Below are positions 25,444 to 35,037 of a stretch of 64,000 nt of DNA, piece after piece. How positions within the stretch are numbered: position 1 is the first letter of the stretch; every line of letters begins with the position of its first letter. The notes under the pieces were generated by a model. It worked only from the letters and a program-made list of their open reading frames with translations, was not told the DNA's origin and made no database searches. Source of the DNA: an uncultured Clostridia bacterium (GTDB taxonomy: Bacteria > Bacillota > Clostridia > Oscillospirales > Ruminococcaceae); the NCBI GenBank assembly GCA_947389015.1, contig CANDVA010000010.1, positions 1-64,000 on the forward strand. Reading direction: 5' to 3'. The translations under genes and the position numbers were made by a program.

Positions 25444-26024
25444 TACAGCGTTCCCTTTGTGGAGACCGCCGCGCCGTCGGTATTCGGGCGTGTCGCCGCT
25501 TTAAGCGCGTAGGCGAGCGCCTTGAACAGCGCCTCGATCTTGTGGTGGTCGTTCGCACCGTACTCCACGCGCAGATGAAGCGTTATCCCTGCGTTGAACG
25601 CGAACGCTCTCATAAACTCCTCGGTAAGGCAGGTGTCGAATTCTCCCACGCGCTCGTTCGTGAACTCGGCGTTAAACACCAAAAACGGGCGAGCGCTGAT
25701 ATCGAGCGAGCAAAACCCCAAGCTCTCGTCCATGGGAATAAACGCCGAACCGTAGCGTATTATTCCCGACTTGTCGCCAAGCGCTTTCGCAAACGCCTGT
25801 CCGAGGACTATTCCCACGTCCTCGGAGGTGTGGTGACCGTCAACGTACAGGTCGCCCTTTGCGTTCACTTCAAGCCCAAAGCCGCCGTGAACGCCCAGCG
25901 CCGTCAGCATATGGTCGAAAAAGCCTATTCCCGTGCAAATATTTACCGCTCCACCGTCAAGATTCAGCTTGACGGTAATGTTGGTTTCTTTGGTTTTTCT
26001 TGTAATTTCGACTGTTCTGTTCAT
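25443..26024 (-). CDS. hisB: Imidazoleglycerol-phosphate dehydratase
   Basis: Seventh step: dehydrates imidazole glycerol phosphate to imidazole acetol phosphate. Manganese-binding repeats are visible as GFFDHMLTAL, DGHHTSEDVGI, and the later RVEYGANDHHKIEALFKALAYAL. At 193 residues it is the dehydratase alone, without the histidinol-phosphatase domain found in enterobacteria, so a separate phosphatase is needed. Confidence 0.97.
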   Translation of the reverse strand: MNRTVEITRKTKETNITVKLNLDGGAVNICTGIGFFDHMLTALGVHGGFGLEVNAKGDLYVDGHHTSEDVGIVLGQAFAKALGDKSGIIRYGSAFIPMDESLGFCSLDISARPFLVFNAEFTNERVGEFDTCLTEEFMRAFAFNAGITLHLRVEYGANDHHKIEALFKALAYALKAATRPNTDGAAVSTKGTL

Positions 26025-26035
26025 TGTGTTATCCT

Positions 26036-26350
26036 CTATCCTCCAAACGCAATCGACAAAAAGAAAGCAACAATAGCAATTGTTAACGATACGCCCAAAA
26101 AAATCTTGATAAGATTTAGATCTTTTGAAATTTTCATCAGCACATACAGTTCCTCCTTGCCCGACGATACATTTGACAACAGTCGGGCGTAACGAATCTC
26201 GCCGTTATATACCATCTTACGGATATCCTCGGGGAGCGGCTGCCCGTTTTGCTCCATTTCGGCAAAATTGGAGTTTTCCTGTTGATTACACTCTTCAATT
26301 TTTGCTAAGCCGACGTCGGCTTTGAGCTGATCGAAATTCTCATATTCCAT
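26036..26350 (-). CDS. Small tail-anchored membrane protein in his cluster
   Basis: 104 residues: a charged, partly helical N-terminal part (Gln/Asn/Glu-rich, ECNQQENSNFAEMEQNGQPL), then NGEIRYARLLSNVSSGKEELYVLMKISKDL and one C-terminal membrane helix (about 81-102) ending AFGG. No family recognised. GGAGGGCTGAT precedes the ATG. It sits 1 base after hisD and 11 bases before hisB. A role as a membrane anchor or stress peptide is only a guess. Confidence 0.65.
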   Translation of the reverse strand: MEYENFDQLKADVGLAKIEECNQQENSNFAEMEQNGQPLPEDIRKMVYNGEIRYARLLSNVSSGKEELYVLMKISKDLNLIKIFLGVSLTIAIVAFFLSIAFGG

Positions 26351-26351
26351 A

Positions 26352-27647
26352 TCAGCCCTCCTTTCTCACCTTAATGGAGTTCGCGTGCGCAGTGAGCCGC
26401 TCGCGCTCCGCTATCAGGATAATATCGTCCGCCGCGTCGATTAGCGCGTCCTTAGTGTAGTAAATGTAACTCGAACGCTTGACGAAGCTGTCCACTCCGA
26501 GCGGCGAGAAGAAACGCGCCGTACCCGAGGTCGGCAGAACGTGATTGGGTCCCGCGTAGTAGTCGCCGAGCGGCTCCGGTGAATACTGACCGAGGAACAG
26601 CGAGCCTACATTGTCGAGCCTTCCGACGTACTCAAGAGGGTTCTCGACCACCGCTTCAAGGTGCTCGGGTGCGATCTTGTTCGCGATCTCGACCGCGTAG
26701 TCCATATCGTCGCACACGATTATGCCGCCGTAATTGTTCAGCGATTCGTCAATAATCTCCCTGCGCGAAAGCATTGCCGACTGCCGTTCTATCTCGGCTC
26801 TGGTCTTTTCGGCGATGTCCATTCTCGTGGTTATCATAATAGCGGACGCTAATTTATCGTGTTCCGCCTGCGACATAAGATCGGCGGCAAGGTACTTAGG
26901 ATTTGCGGTCTCGTCGGCGAGGACAAGTATCTCGCTGGGTCCCGCGACCATATCGATATCGACCGTGCCATAGACCAGCTTCTTCGCCGTCGCGACAAAG
27001 ATATTGCCGGGACCCACTATCTTGGAAACGCGCGGGATCTCCTCCGTACCGTAAGCCAGCGCCGCTATTGCCTGCGCGCCGCCCGCAAGGTAAATGCTGT
27101 CAACGCCGCAGAGCGCCGCCGCGACGAGGATATCCTTGTTCGCCGTACCGTCTTTGAGCGGCGGAGTTACCATAACGACCTCTTTAACACCCGCTATCTT
27201 CGCGGGTATGGCGTTCATCAGCACCGACGAGGGATACGCCGCCGTGCCTCCCGGAACGTATAGCCCGACCTTATCCAAACCGCGCACACGCTGACCCATA
27301 ATAACGCCGTTTTCCTCGGTCACGCAGAAGCTCTCGCGCTTCTGGCGGGTGTGGAACGCGGTAATGTTCTCGACCGCGTTCAGCATCGCGTTCACGAAAT
27401 CGGGCGACGTTTCGTTCGCCTCGGTGAGCGCGTCCTGTATCGCCTCGTCGGGAACGCGGTAGTACTGCGCGTTCGGACAATCGAACTTCGCGGTATACGC
27501 TTGGACTGCCCTGTCGCCGTTCGCTTTAACGTCCTCCAGAATAGCCTTGACGGTCTTTTCGACCTCGGCGTTTACCTCGCCCGCGCGTTTTTCGACCTCG
27601 GCGAGGAATTTTTTCTCGTCGCCGTTTGCTTTTATTATCTTTATCAT
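26352..27647 (-). CDS. hisD: Histidinol dehydrogenase
   Basis: Last two steps: oxidises L-histidinol to histidine with two NAD. Seen: YVPGGTAAYPSSVLM, GGAQAIAALAYGTE, VGPGNIFVATAKK, DMVAGPSEILVLAD, the zinc-site MSQAEHD, and APEHLE with the catalytic Glu-His. 431 residues, normal. AAGGAGA and the TGATG overlap with hisG favour the ATG at 27647. Confidence 0.98.
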   Translation of the reverse strand: MIKIIKANGDEKKFLAEVEKRAGEVNAEVEKTVKAILEDVKANGDRAVQAYTAKFDCPNAQYYRVPDEAIQDALTEANETSPDFVNAMLNAVENITAFHTRQKRESFCVTEENGVIMGQRVRGLDKVGLYVPGGTAAYPSSVLMNAIPAKIAGVKEVVMVTPPLKDGTANKDILVAAALCGVDSIYLAGGAQAIAALAYGTEEIPRVSKIVGPGNIFVATAKKLVYGTVDIDMVAGPSEILVLADETANPKYLAADLMSQAEHDKLASAIMITTRMDIAEKTRAEIERQSAMLSRREIIDESLNNYGGIIVCDDMDYAVEIANKIAPEHLEAVVENPLEYVGRLDNVGSLFLGQYSPEPLGDYYAGPNHVLPTSGTARFFSPLGVDSFVKRSSYIYYTKDALIDAADDIILIAERERLTAHANSIKVRKEG

Positions 27648-28279
27648 CACAAATTCTCCTTGATCAAATCAACGATATCCAATATTCTCTCCTGCTTTAA
27701 TTTAAGGCTTACGGTATTTACGATAAGCCGCGCAGATATATATGCGACGTCTTGGCAGACCTCCAGACCGTTCTCCTTGAGCGTAGTCCCCGTTTCAACT
27801 ATGTCGACAATCCCGTCGGATAATCCCACAAGCGGAGCGAGCTCAACGCTTCCCTCTATCTTCACGATATCAACGTCTATTCCAAGTCCCTCAAAATAGC
27901 CGCGCGTTACGTTGGGATATTTTGTTGCTACGATCTTAACGCCATATCCCGCGAAAAAGTCCGTACCCTTTTTTACGGCGAGCGCGAACTTGCATATGCC
28001 GAAGTTCAGGTCGGCGATCTCATAGAACTTGCCGCCATGCTCCATTATCGTATCTCTGCCGACTATTCCGAGGTCGCACACGCCGTGCTCGACGTAAGTG
28101 ATAACATCCGCCGCCTTTGCGAGGACTACCTCGATATTCTCATTCGGAATGGATAAGATCAGCTTTCTGCCTTTATTGCGAAGCTCCGAAACGTCGTAGC
28201 CTATATTTTCCAGAATATCAACCGCCTTGCTCTCGATACGCCCTTTTGTGAGCGCTATTCTGACCTTTTTGTTTTCCAC
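27647..28279 (-). CDS. hisG: ATP phosphoribosyltransferase, short form
   Basis: First committed step: ATP plus PRPP to PR-ATP. At 210 residues it is the short HisG that lacks the C-terminal regulatory domain and needs HisZ. Begins VRIALTKGRIE; the PRPP loop is in DIVETGTTLKENGL. GTG start after GAGGAGGTGTGAGCG. hisZ lies immediately upstream, 3 bases away, consistent with an obligate HisG-HisZ hetero-octamer. Confidence 0.97.
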   Translation of the reverse strand: MENKKVRIALTKGRIESKAVDILENIGYDVSELRNKGRKLILSIPNENIEVVLAKAADVITYVEHGVCDLGIVGRDTIMEHGGKFYEIADLNFGICKFALAVKKGTDFFAGYGVKIVATKYPNVTRGYFEGLGIDVDIVKIEGSVELAPLVGLSDGIVDIVETGTTLKENGLEVCQDVAYISARLIVNTVSLKLKQERILDIVDLIKENL

Positions 28280-28282
28280 CGC

Positions 28283-29491
28283 TCACACCTCCTCGGACGT
28301 GATTTTTCCGTCCTTATCAACGATATCAACGCGCTTTATCCCGTGTGCCGCCGCGTATTTCACAGCGCATTTCGGACACTCCCCGAGAAAACGGTAAACG
28401 GTCTTTTCCTCATTGATAAGCTCCTCGCAGTGCTTCATTACGGCGATATTATCCTCTCCGAAGACCAGCACGTCGGGAGACTTTATGAAACGCGCTCTGT
28501 CCTTTTTTAGAAGCACTTTCGCAGCCGCCTCGACGTTCACCGCAAAACCGACCGCATCCGCATCTCTGCCAAATTCTCCGAGCAGCTTGTCATACCGCCC
28601 GCCCGAAAGCACGGGCTGACCGTAGCCCTCGACAAAGCCGCGGAAAATTATTCCCGTATAGTAATCCTTTTTATGAACAAGACCGAGATCGACGCGAATC
28701 TTTTCTTTCGGTATCAGTTCCCCAAGCTTTTCACAGAGCTTTTTGAGCTTATCGAGCTTTTCCTCTAAAACCTCTCCGTGCAGATATTTCCGCGCCTCGT
28801 CAAATACCTCAAACCCGCCGAACAGTCTTGGCAAAGCCTTAAACGCAGCTCCGTCATCGTCGGTATGTTTTTCATAATAGTGATCCAAAGCCGGCAGTTC
28901 CTTTGTATCGATAGCGTGCCGCAGCTTATCGACCGTAAGATCGTCATACCCGCGACCCGCGATAAGCTCCGCGAAAATACCGCTATCACCGATCTCCAGA
29001 CGATAATCCTCGTCACACGCGGCAAGCGCCTTTGACGCCAACACAAGCGCCTCGAGAGCAGACGCGCCTCTCTCGCCGCCGAGTATCTCAATTCCGCATT
29101 GGGCTATCTCGTCGTCGCGACCGCTGTCCTTGGGATTTACCATAAAAATATTTTGATTATAGAACAGCTTCAACGGCAGTTCCTCTTTTTTCAAACGAGT
29201 CGCCGCGAGACGCGCTATCGGCATCGTGTTGTCGGGGCGGAGCACCATAAGGCGGTTCTTGCCATCAACGAGCTTGTACATGGTTTCCTGCGGAAAATAC
29301 CGCACCTTGCCGTTAAATACGTCATAAAATTCCAATCCCGGGGTGATGACCTCGGAATAGCCGTAACTCTCAAATAGACGTGTGATCCTCTCTGAGACAG
29401 CGCGCTTGGCGGCGCACTCCTCGAACAACAGATCCCGCGTTCCCTCGGGTGTCAATAGATCATTTCTTTTCAAAGTGAGATTTCCTTTCAT
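28283..29491 (-). CDS. hisZ: ATP phosphoribosyltransferase regulatory subunit
   Basis: Histidyl-tRNA-synthetase paralogue that carries histidine feedback to short HisG. Class II motifs: TPEGTRDLLFEE, RPDNTMPIARLAATRL and FVEGYGQPVLSGGRYDKL. There is no full anticodon-binding domain in usable form (the C-terminal 90 residues are short). At 402 residues it fits HisZ rather than HisS. Start uncertain: AAAGGAA lies inside codons 2-4 of the ATG frame and would serve a TTG at 29473 better. First gene of the his transcription unit. Confidence 0.9.
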   Translation of the reverse strand: MKGNLTLKRNDLLTPEGTRDLLFEECAAKRAVSERITRLFESYGYSEVITPGLEFYDVFNGKVRYFPQETMYKLVDGKNRLMVLRPDNTMPIARLAATRLKKEELPLKLFYNQNIFMVNPKDSGRDDEIAQCGIEILGGERGASALEALVLASKALAACDEDYRLEIGDSGIFAELIAGRGYDDLTVDKLRHAIDTKELPALDHYYEKHTDDDGAAFKALPRLFGGFEVFDEARKYLHGEVLEEKLDKLKKLCEKLGELIPKEKIRVDLGLVHKKDYYTGIIFRGFVEGYGQPVLSGGRYDKLLGEFGRDADAVGFAVNVEAAAKVLLKKDRARFIKSPDVLVFGEDNIAVMKHCEELINEEKTVYRFLGECPKCAVKYAAAHGIKRVDIVDKDGKITSEEV

Positions 29492-29525
29492 TGCGCTTTA
29501 CTTTGGTAATGTGATAACATAGCAT

Positions 29526-29550
29526 TGTGCTACTATAATATAGTAGCACA
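29526..29550. promoter_or_regulatory. 25-bp perfect palindrome over the his promoter
   Basis: Arms TGTGCTACTATA and its exact complement around one central base. It covers the -10 box (29540-29545) and the expected start point of the hisZ promoter, the position of a repressor operator. A TrpR-type his regulator (YerC/HisR) has been proposed in Firmicutes and is one candidate binder; the protein is not in this window. Confidence 0.75.
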
Positions 29551-29568
29551 TTAAAACCGTTTTGTCAA
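29540..29568 (-). promoter_or_regulatory. Strong vegetative promoter of the his cluster
   Basis: TTGACA, 17-base spacer, TACTAT. Predicted leader is only about 40 bases, too short for a T-box or classical attenuator. Confidence 0.85.
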
Positions 29569-29634
29569 GCGGAGCGGAATAATTTGGGAAAAAGCGCAAA
29601 ATTATTCAACACTCCGCAAAACTTTTCAACACAA

Positions 29635-32600
29635 TCACATATCAAACAGTGTGTATTGTGCCGATTGCTGAAAGCCGCTGAATACTCCCATAGCTTTCAG
29701 CTTTTCGATAACGGTGCTGTTTACGCCGCTTGCCTGCTGTATCTCGTCAATGCTGATGCAGTCGCCGCCGTCGATAGCGTCCTTTAGCTTCAGCGCCGCG
29801 TTTTCACCGCAGCCCGCGACCGCCATAAACGGCATCCTGAGCTTGCCGTCCTCGACCTTGTAGGTCACGGCGTTGGAGAGCTTTGCGTCGACGGGCAGCA
29901 CCTCAATACCGCGCATCATCATCTCGTAAACGAGCTGGAGCGCTTCGGAAATACCCTTCTCCTTAGCGCCGGGCGTCGGCATTGACTGAATAGTCTTTAT
30001 GCGCTGCTTAACGGCTTCCTTGCCCTGCATGATAACGTCAAGCTCCATATTCTCGGTGTGCTTTGTGAGGGTCGCCGCATAAAATTCCGCAGGATGATAT
30101 ATCTTGAACCATGCGAGCTTTACTGCTGCGGTAACATACGCCGCCGCGTGAGCCTTAGGAAACATATACTTTATCTTCTTGCAGCTCTCGACATACCAGT
30201 CCTCGACATTGTGATCCTTGAACGCCTGATATATCTCGTCGTTGAACAGCTTTTTCGCGTTGCCCTTACGGGTGATCTCCATTATTTTGAACGCCATAGA
30301 CGGTTCGAGACCCTTATGCATAAGGTAGACCATTATATTGTCGCGTGTTCCGATAACGTCCGATATCGTACAAGTACCGTTTTTGATAAGCTCCTGAGCG
30401 TTGCCGAGCCATACGTCCGTGCCGTGCGAAAGTCCCGATATCTGCAAGAGGTCGGAAAAGCACTTAGGCTGAGCGTCGACAAGCATCTGCATCGCAAAGC
30501 TCGTGCCGAATTCGGGGATACCCCACGTTCCGCACTGTACGCCGATATCATCGGGTTTAAGCTTTATCGGCTCCGTTGACGTGAACAGCTTGTATACCTC
30601 GGGATCGGAGGTCGGCACGTCGGAGATTTTGATGCCAGTCATATCCTCAAGATGCTTGTACAGTGTCGGCACATCGTGCCCGAGCTCGTCGAGCTTGAGG
30701 ATAGTGTCGTGCAGCGCGTGGAAGTCGAAGTGCGTCGTTATCATATCGCTCTCGGTCTTGTCGGCGGGGTGCTGAACGGGAGTAAAGTCGTATACCTCGA
30801 AATCGTTCGGCACTACGACCATTCCGCCCGGGTGCTGAGAGGTCGTCCGCTTAACGCCCGTACAACCGATAGATAAGCGCTCCATTTCGGCGTTGTTGTA
30901 AACTATCCCGCGCTCCTCGCAATATTTCTTGACAAAACCGAACGCCGTTTTGTCCTGAACGCCCGAGATAGTTCCCGCCTTGAATACGTGATCCTTACCG
31001 AACAATTCCTCCGTGTAGCGATGCACCTTGCCCTGTACCTCGCCCGAGAAGTTAAGGTCGATATCGGGAGCTTTATCACCCTTGAAGCCGAGGAACGTCT
31101 CAAACGGGATATCGTGACCGTCGCGTATCATATCGATATCGCAATGCGGACACTTTTTCGGCGGCAGATCAAAGCCCGATCCGACCGAGCCGTCAGTGAC
31201 GAACTCGTTATGACGGCATTTGGGACAGCGGTAATGCGGCGGCAGAGGGTTGACCTCGGAAATGCCCGACATTATCGCAACGAACGACGAACCTACCGAG
31301 CCACGCGAGCCCACGAGATAGCCGTTGTCCTCGGAATATTTTACCAGCTTCTGCGCGATCATATACAGTACCGAGAAGCCGTACTTGATGATAGCGTCAA
31401 GCTCCTTGTTCAGGCGCTTTTCAACCAGCTCGGGGAGCTCGTCTCCGTACCACGCATGCGCTCTGCTCCAGCAAAGATCCTGAAGCTCCTGCTCCGCGCC
31501 CTCGATAGACGGCGTGTAGGTTCCCTTAGGGATTGGGCGGATATCACCGCCGATCATATCAGCGACAGCGTTGGTGTTGGTAACTACCACCTCGAACGCC
31601 TTTTCCTTGCCGAGATAGTCGAATTCCTTCAGCATTTCGTCGGTGGTGCGCAGATACAGCGGCGCCTGGTTGTCCGCGTCCTTGTAGCCCTGCCCCGCCT
31701 GCAGAATGGTACGGAAAACAGCGTCCTCTTTATCCTTGAAGTGAACGTCGCAGGTGGCGACACACAACTTGCCAAGCTTGTCCGCGAGGTCGACGATACG
31801 GCGGTTGAGCATTCGCAACCCCTCCTCATCGGGAACGCGCCCCTCGCGTACAAGGAACTGATTGTTCGCTATCGGTTGAATTTCGAGATAATCATACGTC
31901 TCTGCGATCTTCTCGATATCCTCCTGCGTCTTGCCATCCAGTATCGCGCGGAAAAGCTCGCCCGCCTCACACGCCGAGCCGACAATAAGTCCCTCGCGGT
32001 ACTTCTGCAGCTCCGAAAGCGGTATGCGCGGCTTTTTATAAAAATATTCAAGATTGGACAGCGAGACCAGCTTATACAGATTTTTCAGTCCCGTCTTATC
32101 CTTTACCAGTATTATCATATGGTACATCGGCAGCTTTTTCGGATCGACGTCGCCGAGTATACCGTTTAAATCGCCGAATTTTTCCAGTGTGCCGAGCTTG
32201 CCAGCGTCGGACAGCAGACGCAGGAATATCGCCGTAAGCATTTTCGCGTCGTCTATCGCGCGGTGGTGGTTAAAGTCGCCAAGTTTGTACTGCTTGGCTA
32301 CGGTATCGAGCTTGTGATTTTTAAGATTTGGCAGAGCCGCCCTGCAAAGCGCCACGGTATCGACGGAGCTGAACGCGTACTTTACGCCCTGCCGCCCGCA
32401 CGCCGCCTTGATAAACGACGTATCGAACTGCGCGTTATGCGCGACAAGAACGGCGCTCCCCGCAAATTCGAGGAAATCCGCGAGCGCCTTTTGCTCGTCG
32501 GGAGCGTCCGCCACCATATCGTCGGTAATGCCAGTAAGCTCGGTGATGCTTTCCGGTATAGGCATATTCGGGTTCACAAAGGTCTGATATTCCCCGACTA

Positions 32601-33984
32601 TTTCACGGTTTTTCAGCTTTACCGCGCCTATCTCCGTAATTCTGTCGTTGACGGATGAAAGTCCCGTCGTCTCAAGGTCGAACACCACTATCTCGCCGTC
32701 AATGGGATAATCATTGCACCCCGAGATAAGCGAGCCGCTGTCGTTGACGAAATACGCCTCAACGCCGTATATCAGCTTCATGACCTGCTCGTCCTTGTTT
32801 ATCTTTTCAATAGTGTTCATAGCCTCGGGATAAGCCTGCAAATTGCCGTGATCTGTGATCGCGACTGCTTTATGACCCCATGCGTGAGCCTGCTTTATAA
32901 GCTCTGCGGCGGGTGTTATCGCGTCCATATCGGACATATTCGTATGCATATGGAGCTCCACGCGCTTCTGCTCCGCCATATCCTTGCGCGAATGAGTGGT
33001 CACTCCCGCCATGGAATTCGGACGGATATTCAGCGACTTGGCAAAGGTATCAAACTCGAACTTACCCGAGACGATAAGCGACTTTCCGACCGCTATATTT
33101 CCCTTTACCGCGTCGGTATTCTCAACGCCCGTTATCACCTTGAGTATCTGCGAGGAGGTCTTGTCCGAAAAGTAGGCTGTGTAGATGAGGGTCTTTCCGT
33201 CGCGCGAGACCTTTTCGTCGGTCTTGAACACGGTACCCCATACGGTCGCCTCGTCCTGATCCCCAAACGGTTCAGACATAGGCGCGGGTGGGTCGAAATT
33301 CCCCTTGCCGAAAAACAGCTTTGCCGTGTCACCGAAGTGCTCATTCTCAAAGCCCAGCATTATTTCGGACGGCTCAGCTGCGAACTGCGGTCTTCGGGAA
33401 CGTCCTCCCCCGCCACCACCTCCCGAGGAGAAAGACCGCTCCTTGGGCGCGGGAGCTGCCTCTGCAACGGAAACCATCTCAACGGGAGCGCTCTGCTCCT
33501 GTAAAATATACTCGTCAACGTCAAGCTCGTTGTCGGAGGAAAGCACCACGGTGATCTTCATACCGAAAAAGCCGTTTACATAGGACTCTATCTTCTTTTC
33601 CATGCCAAGCCCAGACAGCAGTCTCCTGCCGCCCGAACGGAGGGTTATCTCGTAGGTGTTATCGTCGTTGGACAGCTCAGCTCCCTCAAAATAACCGTTT
33701 ATCGCGATATTCTTTCTTTTGAGCAGCTCAATAACGTCAAATATGTAATCGCCGCTGAAAAGGCTTATATGGTACTTGGGATATATCGTGACCTCCGTGC
33801 CTAGCGCCGCGGAAAGTCTGTCCGACGCCGCAAGCAGCTCCGTCATAGGAACAAGCTCGTCCAGCTCCAGATTTATGTTAAGTATGTTTTTTGTCTCGTC
33901 GCGCAGAATTTTCAGCACCCGACCTTTTCCTATCACATCCGAAATACCGACGGTCAGCGGCAGGTCAAATAATGTTGCGTTCAT
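29635..33984 (-). CDS. polC: DNA polymerase III PolC-type alpha subunit
   Basis: Main replicative polymerase of low-GC Gram-positives, 1449 residues. N-terminal OB-type region, PHP domain (HMHTNMSDMDA), proofreading exonuclease inserted in PHP (FDLETTGL with the catalytic Asp-Glu), second PHP half, Cys-rich zinc segment (CPKCRHNEF and CPHC), palm with KAPDIDLNFSG, finger and C-terminal domains (YVTAAVKLAWFKIYHPAEF). A run of seven glycines plus SRRP at about 190-200 forms a flexible linker. The start follows GAGGGATTTTTGA. Last gene of the dxr-rseP-ispG-polC series. Confidence 0.98.
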   Translation of the reverse strand: MNATLFDLPLTVGISDVIGKGRVLKILRDETKNILNINLELDELVPMTELLAASDRLSAALGTEVTIYPKYHISLFSGDYIFDVIELLKRKNIAINGYFEGAELSNDDNTYEITLRSGGRRLLSGLGMEKKIESYVNGFFGMKITVVLSSDNELDVDEYILQEQSAPVEMVSVAEAAPAPKERSFSSGGGGGGGRSRRPQFAAEPSEIMLGFENEHFGDTAKLFFGKGNFDPPAPMSEPFGDQDEATVWGTVFKTDEKVSRDGKTLIYTAYFSDKTSSQILKVITGVENTDAVKGNIAVGKSLIVSGKFEFDTFAKSLNIRPNSMAGVTTHSRKDMAEQKRVELHMHTNMSDMDAITPAAELIKQAHAWGHKAVAITDHGNLQAYPEAMNTIEKINKDEQVMKLIYGVEAYFVNDSGSLISGCNDYPIDGEIVVFDLETTGLSSVNDRITEIGAVKLKNREIVGEYQTFVNPNMPIPESITELTGITDDMVADAPDEQKALADFLEFAGSAVLVAHNAQFDTSFIKAACGRQGVKYAFSSVDTVALCRAALPNLKNHKLDTVAKQYKLGDFNHHRAIDDAKMLTAIFLRLLSDAGKLGTLEKFGDLNGILGDVDPKKLPMYHMIILVKDKTGLKNLYKLVSLSNLEYFYKKPRIPLSELQKYREGLIVGSACEAGELFRAILDGKTQEDIEKIAETYDYLEIQPIANNQFLVREGRVPDEEGLRMLNRRIVDLADKLGKLCVATCDVHFKDKEDAVFRTILQAGQGYKDADNQAPLYLRTTDEMLKEFDYLGKEKAFEVVVTNTNAVADMIGGDIRPIPKGTYTPSIEGAEQELQDLCWSRAHAWYGDELPELVEKRLNKELDAIIKYGFSVLYMIAQKLVKYSEDNGYLVGSRGSVGSSFVAIMSGISEVNPLPPHYRCPKCRHNEFVTDGSVGSGFDLPPKKCPHCDIDMIRDGHDIPFETFLGFKGDKAPDIDLNFSGEVQGKVHRYTEELFGKDHVFKAGTISGVQDKTAFGFVKKYCEERGIVYNNAEMERLSIGCTGVKRTTSQHPGGMVVVPNDFEVYDFTPVQHPADKTESDMITTHFDFHALHDTILKLDELGHDVPTLYKHLEDMTGIKISDVPTSDPEVYKLFTSTEPIKLKPDDIGVQCGTWGIPEFGTSFAMQMLVDAQPKCFSDLLQISGLSHGTDVWLGNAQELIKNGTCTISDVIGTRDNIMVYLMHKGLEPSMAFKIMEITRKGNAKKLFNDEIYQAFKDHNVEDWYVESCKKIKYMFPKAHAAAYVTAAVKLAWFKIYHPAEFYAATLTKHTENMELDVIMQGKEAVKQRIKTIQSMPTPGAKEKGISEALQLVYEMMMRGIEVLPVDAKLSNAVTYKVEDGKLRMPFMAVAGCGENAALKLKDAIDGGDCISIDEIQQASGVNSTVIEKLKAMGVFSGFQQSAQYTLFDM

Positions 33985-33999
33985 TCAAAAATCCCTCTT

Positions 34000-35037
34000 T
34001 CAAAGCTTTTCTATTTCCTTCTTCAATTCATCCAATATCATTTTTTCGGGCACTTTGCGGAGGATCTCTCCCTTTCGGAAAATAATCCCCTCGCCGTTTC
34101 CGCCCGCTATCCCGATATCCGCTTCGCGAGCCTCCCCGGGACCGTTCACAGCGCAGCCCATGACCGCGACCTTTATCGGCTTGTCAACGTCCCGCAGCAT
34201 TTTCTCGACGCGGTTCGTGAGGGAGATAAGGTCGATCTTGGTGCGCCCGCAGGTCGGACAGGATACTATCTCCGCACCGCCGCCAATTCCGCAAGCCTTA
34301 AGGATATCCCTCGCGGCGTATACCTCTCTTATCGGATCGGCGGTAAGCGATACGCGTATCGTATCGCCTATGCCGTCGCATAGCAGCGAGCCTATCCCGA
34401 CAGCGGATTTCAGTACGCCCATATGCTCCGTCCCCGCCTCGGTAACGCCAAGGTGCAGCGGATAGTCCGTTTTCCGCGACAACAGACGGTACGCTGCTAT
34501 CGTCAGCCGAACGTCAGATGACTTTATGCTTATCACGATATCATCAAAATCGCAGTCGTTAAGCAGCTTCACGTGACCGAGCGCGCTTTCTGCCAGCGCC
34601 TCGGGAGTGGGGCTGCCGTACTTATCCAGCAGCTCGCGCTCCAGCGAGCCGGAGTTCACGCCTATTCTTATCGGGACGCCGTTCTTACGGCACGCGTCAG
34701 CGACTGCCTTTACCTTGTCTGCGCCGCCGATATTCCCGGGATTTATGCGCACCTTATCCACGCCCGCGTCAACACACGCGAGCGCTATCTTATAATCGAA
34801 ATGGATATCCGCTACTATCGGTACGGAGACCGCGTTTTTCAGCGCTGTTATCAAACGCGCGTCCTCAATTCTAGGAACAGCCGCGCGGATTATCTCGCAG
34901 CCCGATTTTTCAAGCCTTATCGCCTGTTCGACGCTTTTTTCGACATTTTCTGCGGGTACATTCAGCATTGACTGAACATAAATTTTACCGTCGCCCAACG
35001 TTAAATTGCCGACTTTTACCTTTTTGACAGTTCTCAA
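34000..35037 (-). CDS. ispG: 4-hydroxy-3-methylbut-2-enyl-diphosphate synthase
   Basis: Iron-sulfur enzyme of the MEP isoprenoid route that reduces MEcPP to HMBPP. Early TGDxxxTxxQ-type variant VQSMLNVPAENVE, FDYKIALACVDAGVDKVRINPGNIG, and the cluster cysteines in SCPTCGRTKIDL and GCAVNGPGEA. 345 residues. It begins with TTG 6 bases after GGAGG and overlaps the rseP stop, so the two are coupled. Confidence 0.96.
   Translation of the reverse strand: MRTVKKVKVGNLTLGDGKIYVQSMLNVPAENVEKSVEQAIRLEKSGCEIIRAAVPRIEDARLITALKNAVSVPIVADIHFDYKIALACVDAGVDKVRINPGNIGGADKVKAVADACRKNGVPIRIGVNSGSLERELLDKYGSPTPEALAESALGHVKLLNDCDFDDIVISIKSSDVRLTIAAYRLLSRKTDYPLHLGVTEAGTEHMGVLKSAVGIGSLLCDGIGDTIRVSLTADPIREVYAARDILKACGIGGGAEIVSCPTCGRTKIDLISLTNRVEKMLRDVDKPIKVAVMGCAVNGPGEAREADIGIAGGNGEGIIFRKGEILRKVPEKMILDELKKEIEKL

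Noticed and set aside
29492-29634. Possible T-box or attenuator before the his cluster
   Set aside because: The predicted leader from the promoter is only about 40 bases and contains no antiterminator or specifier structure.
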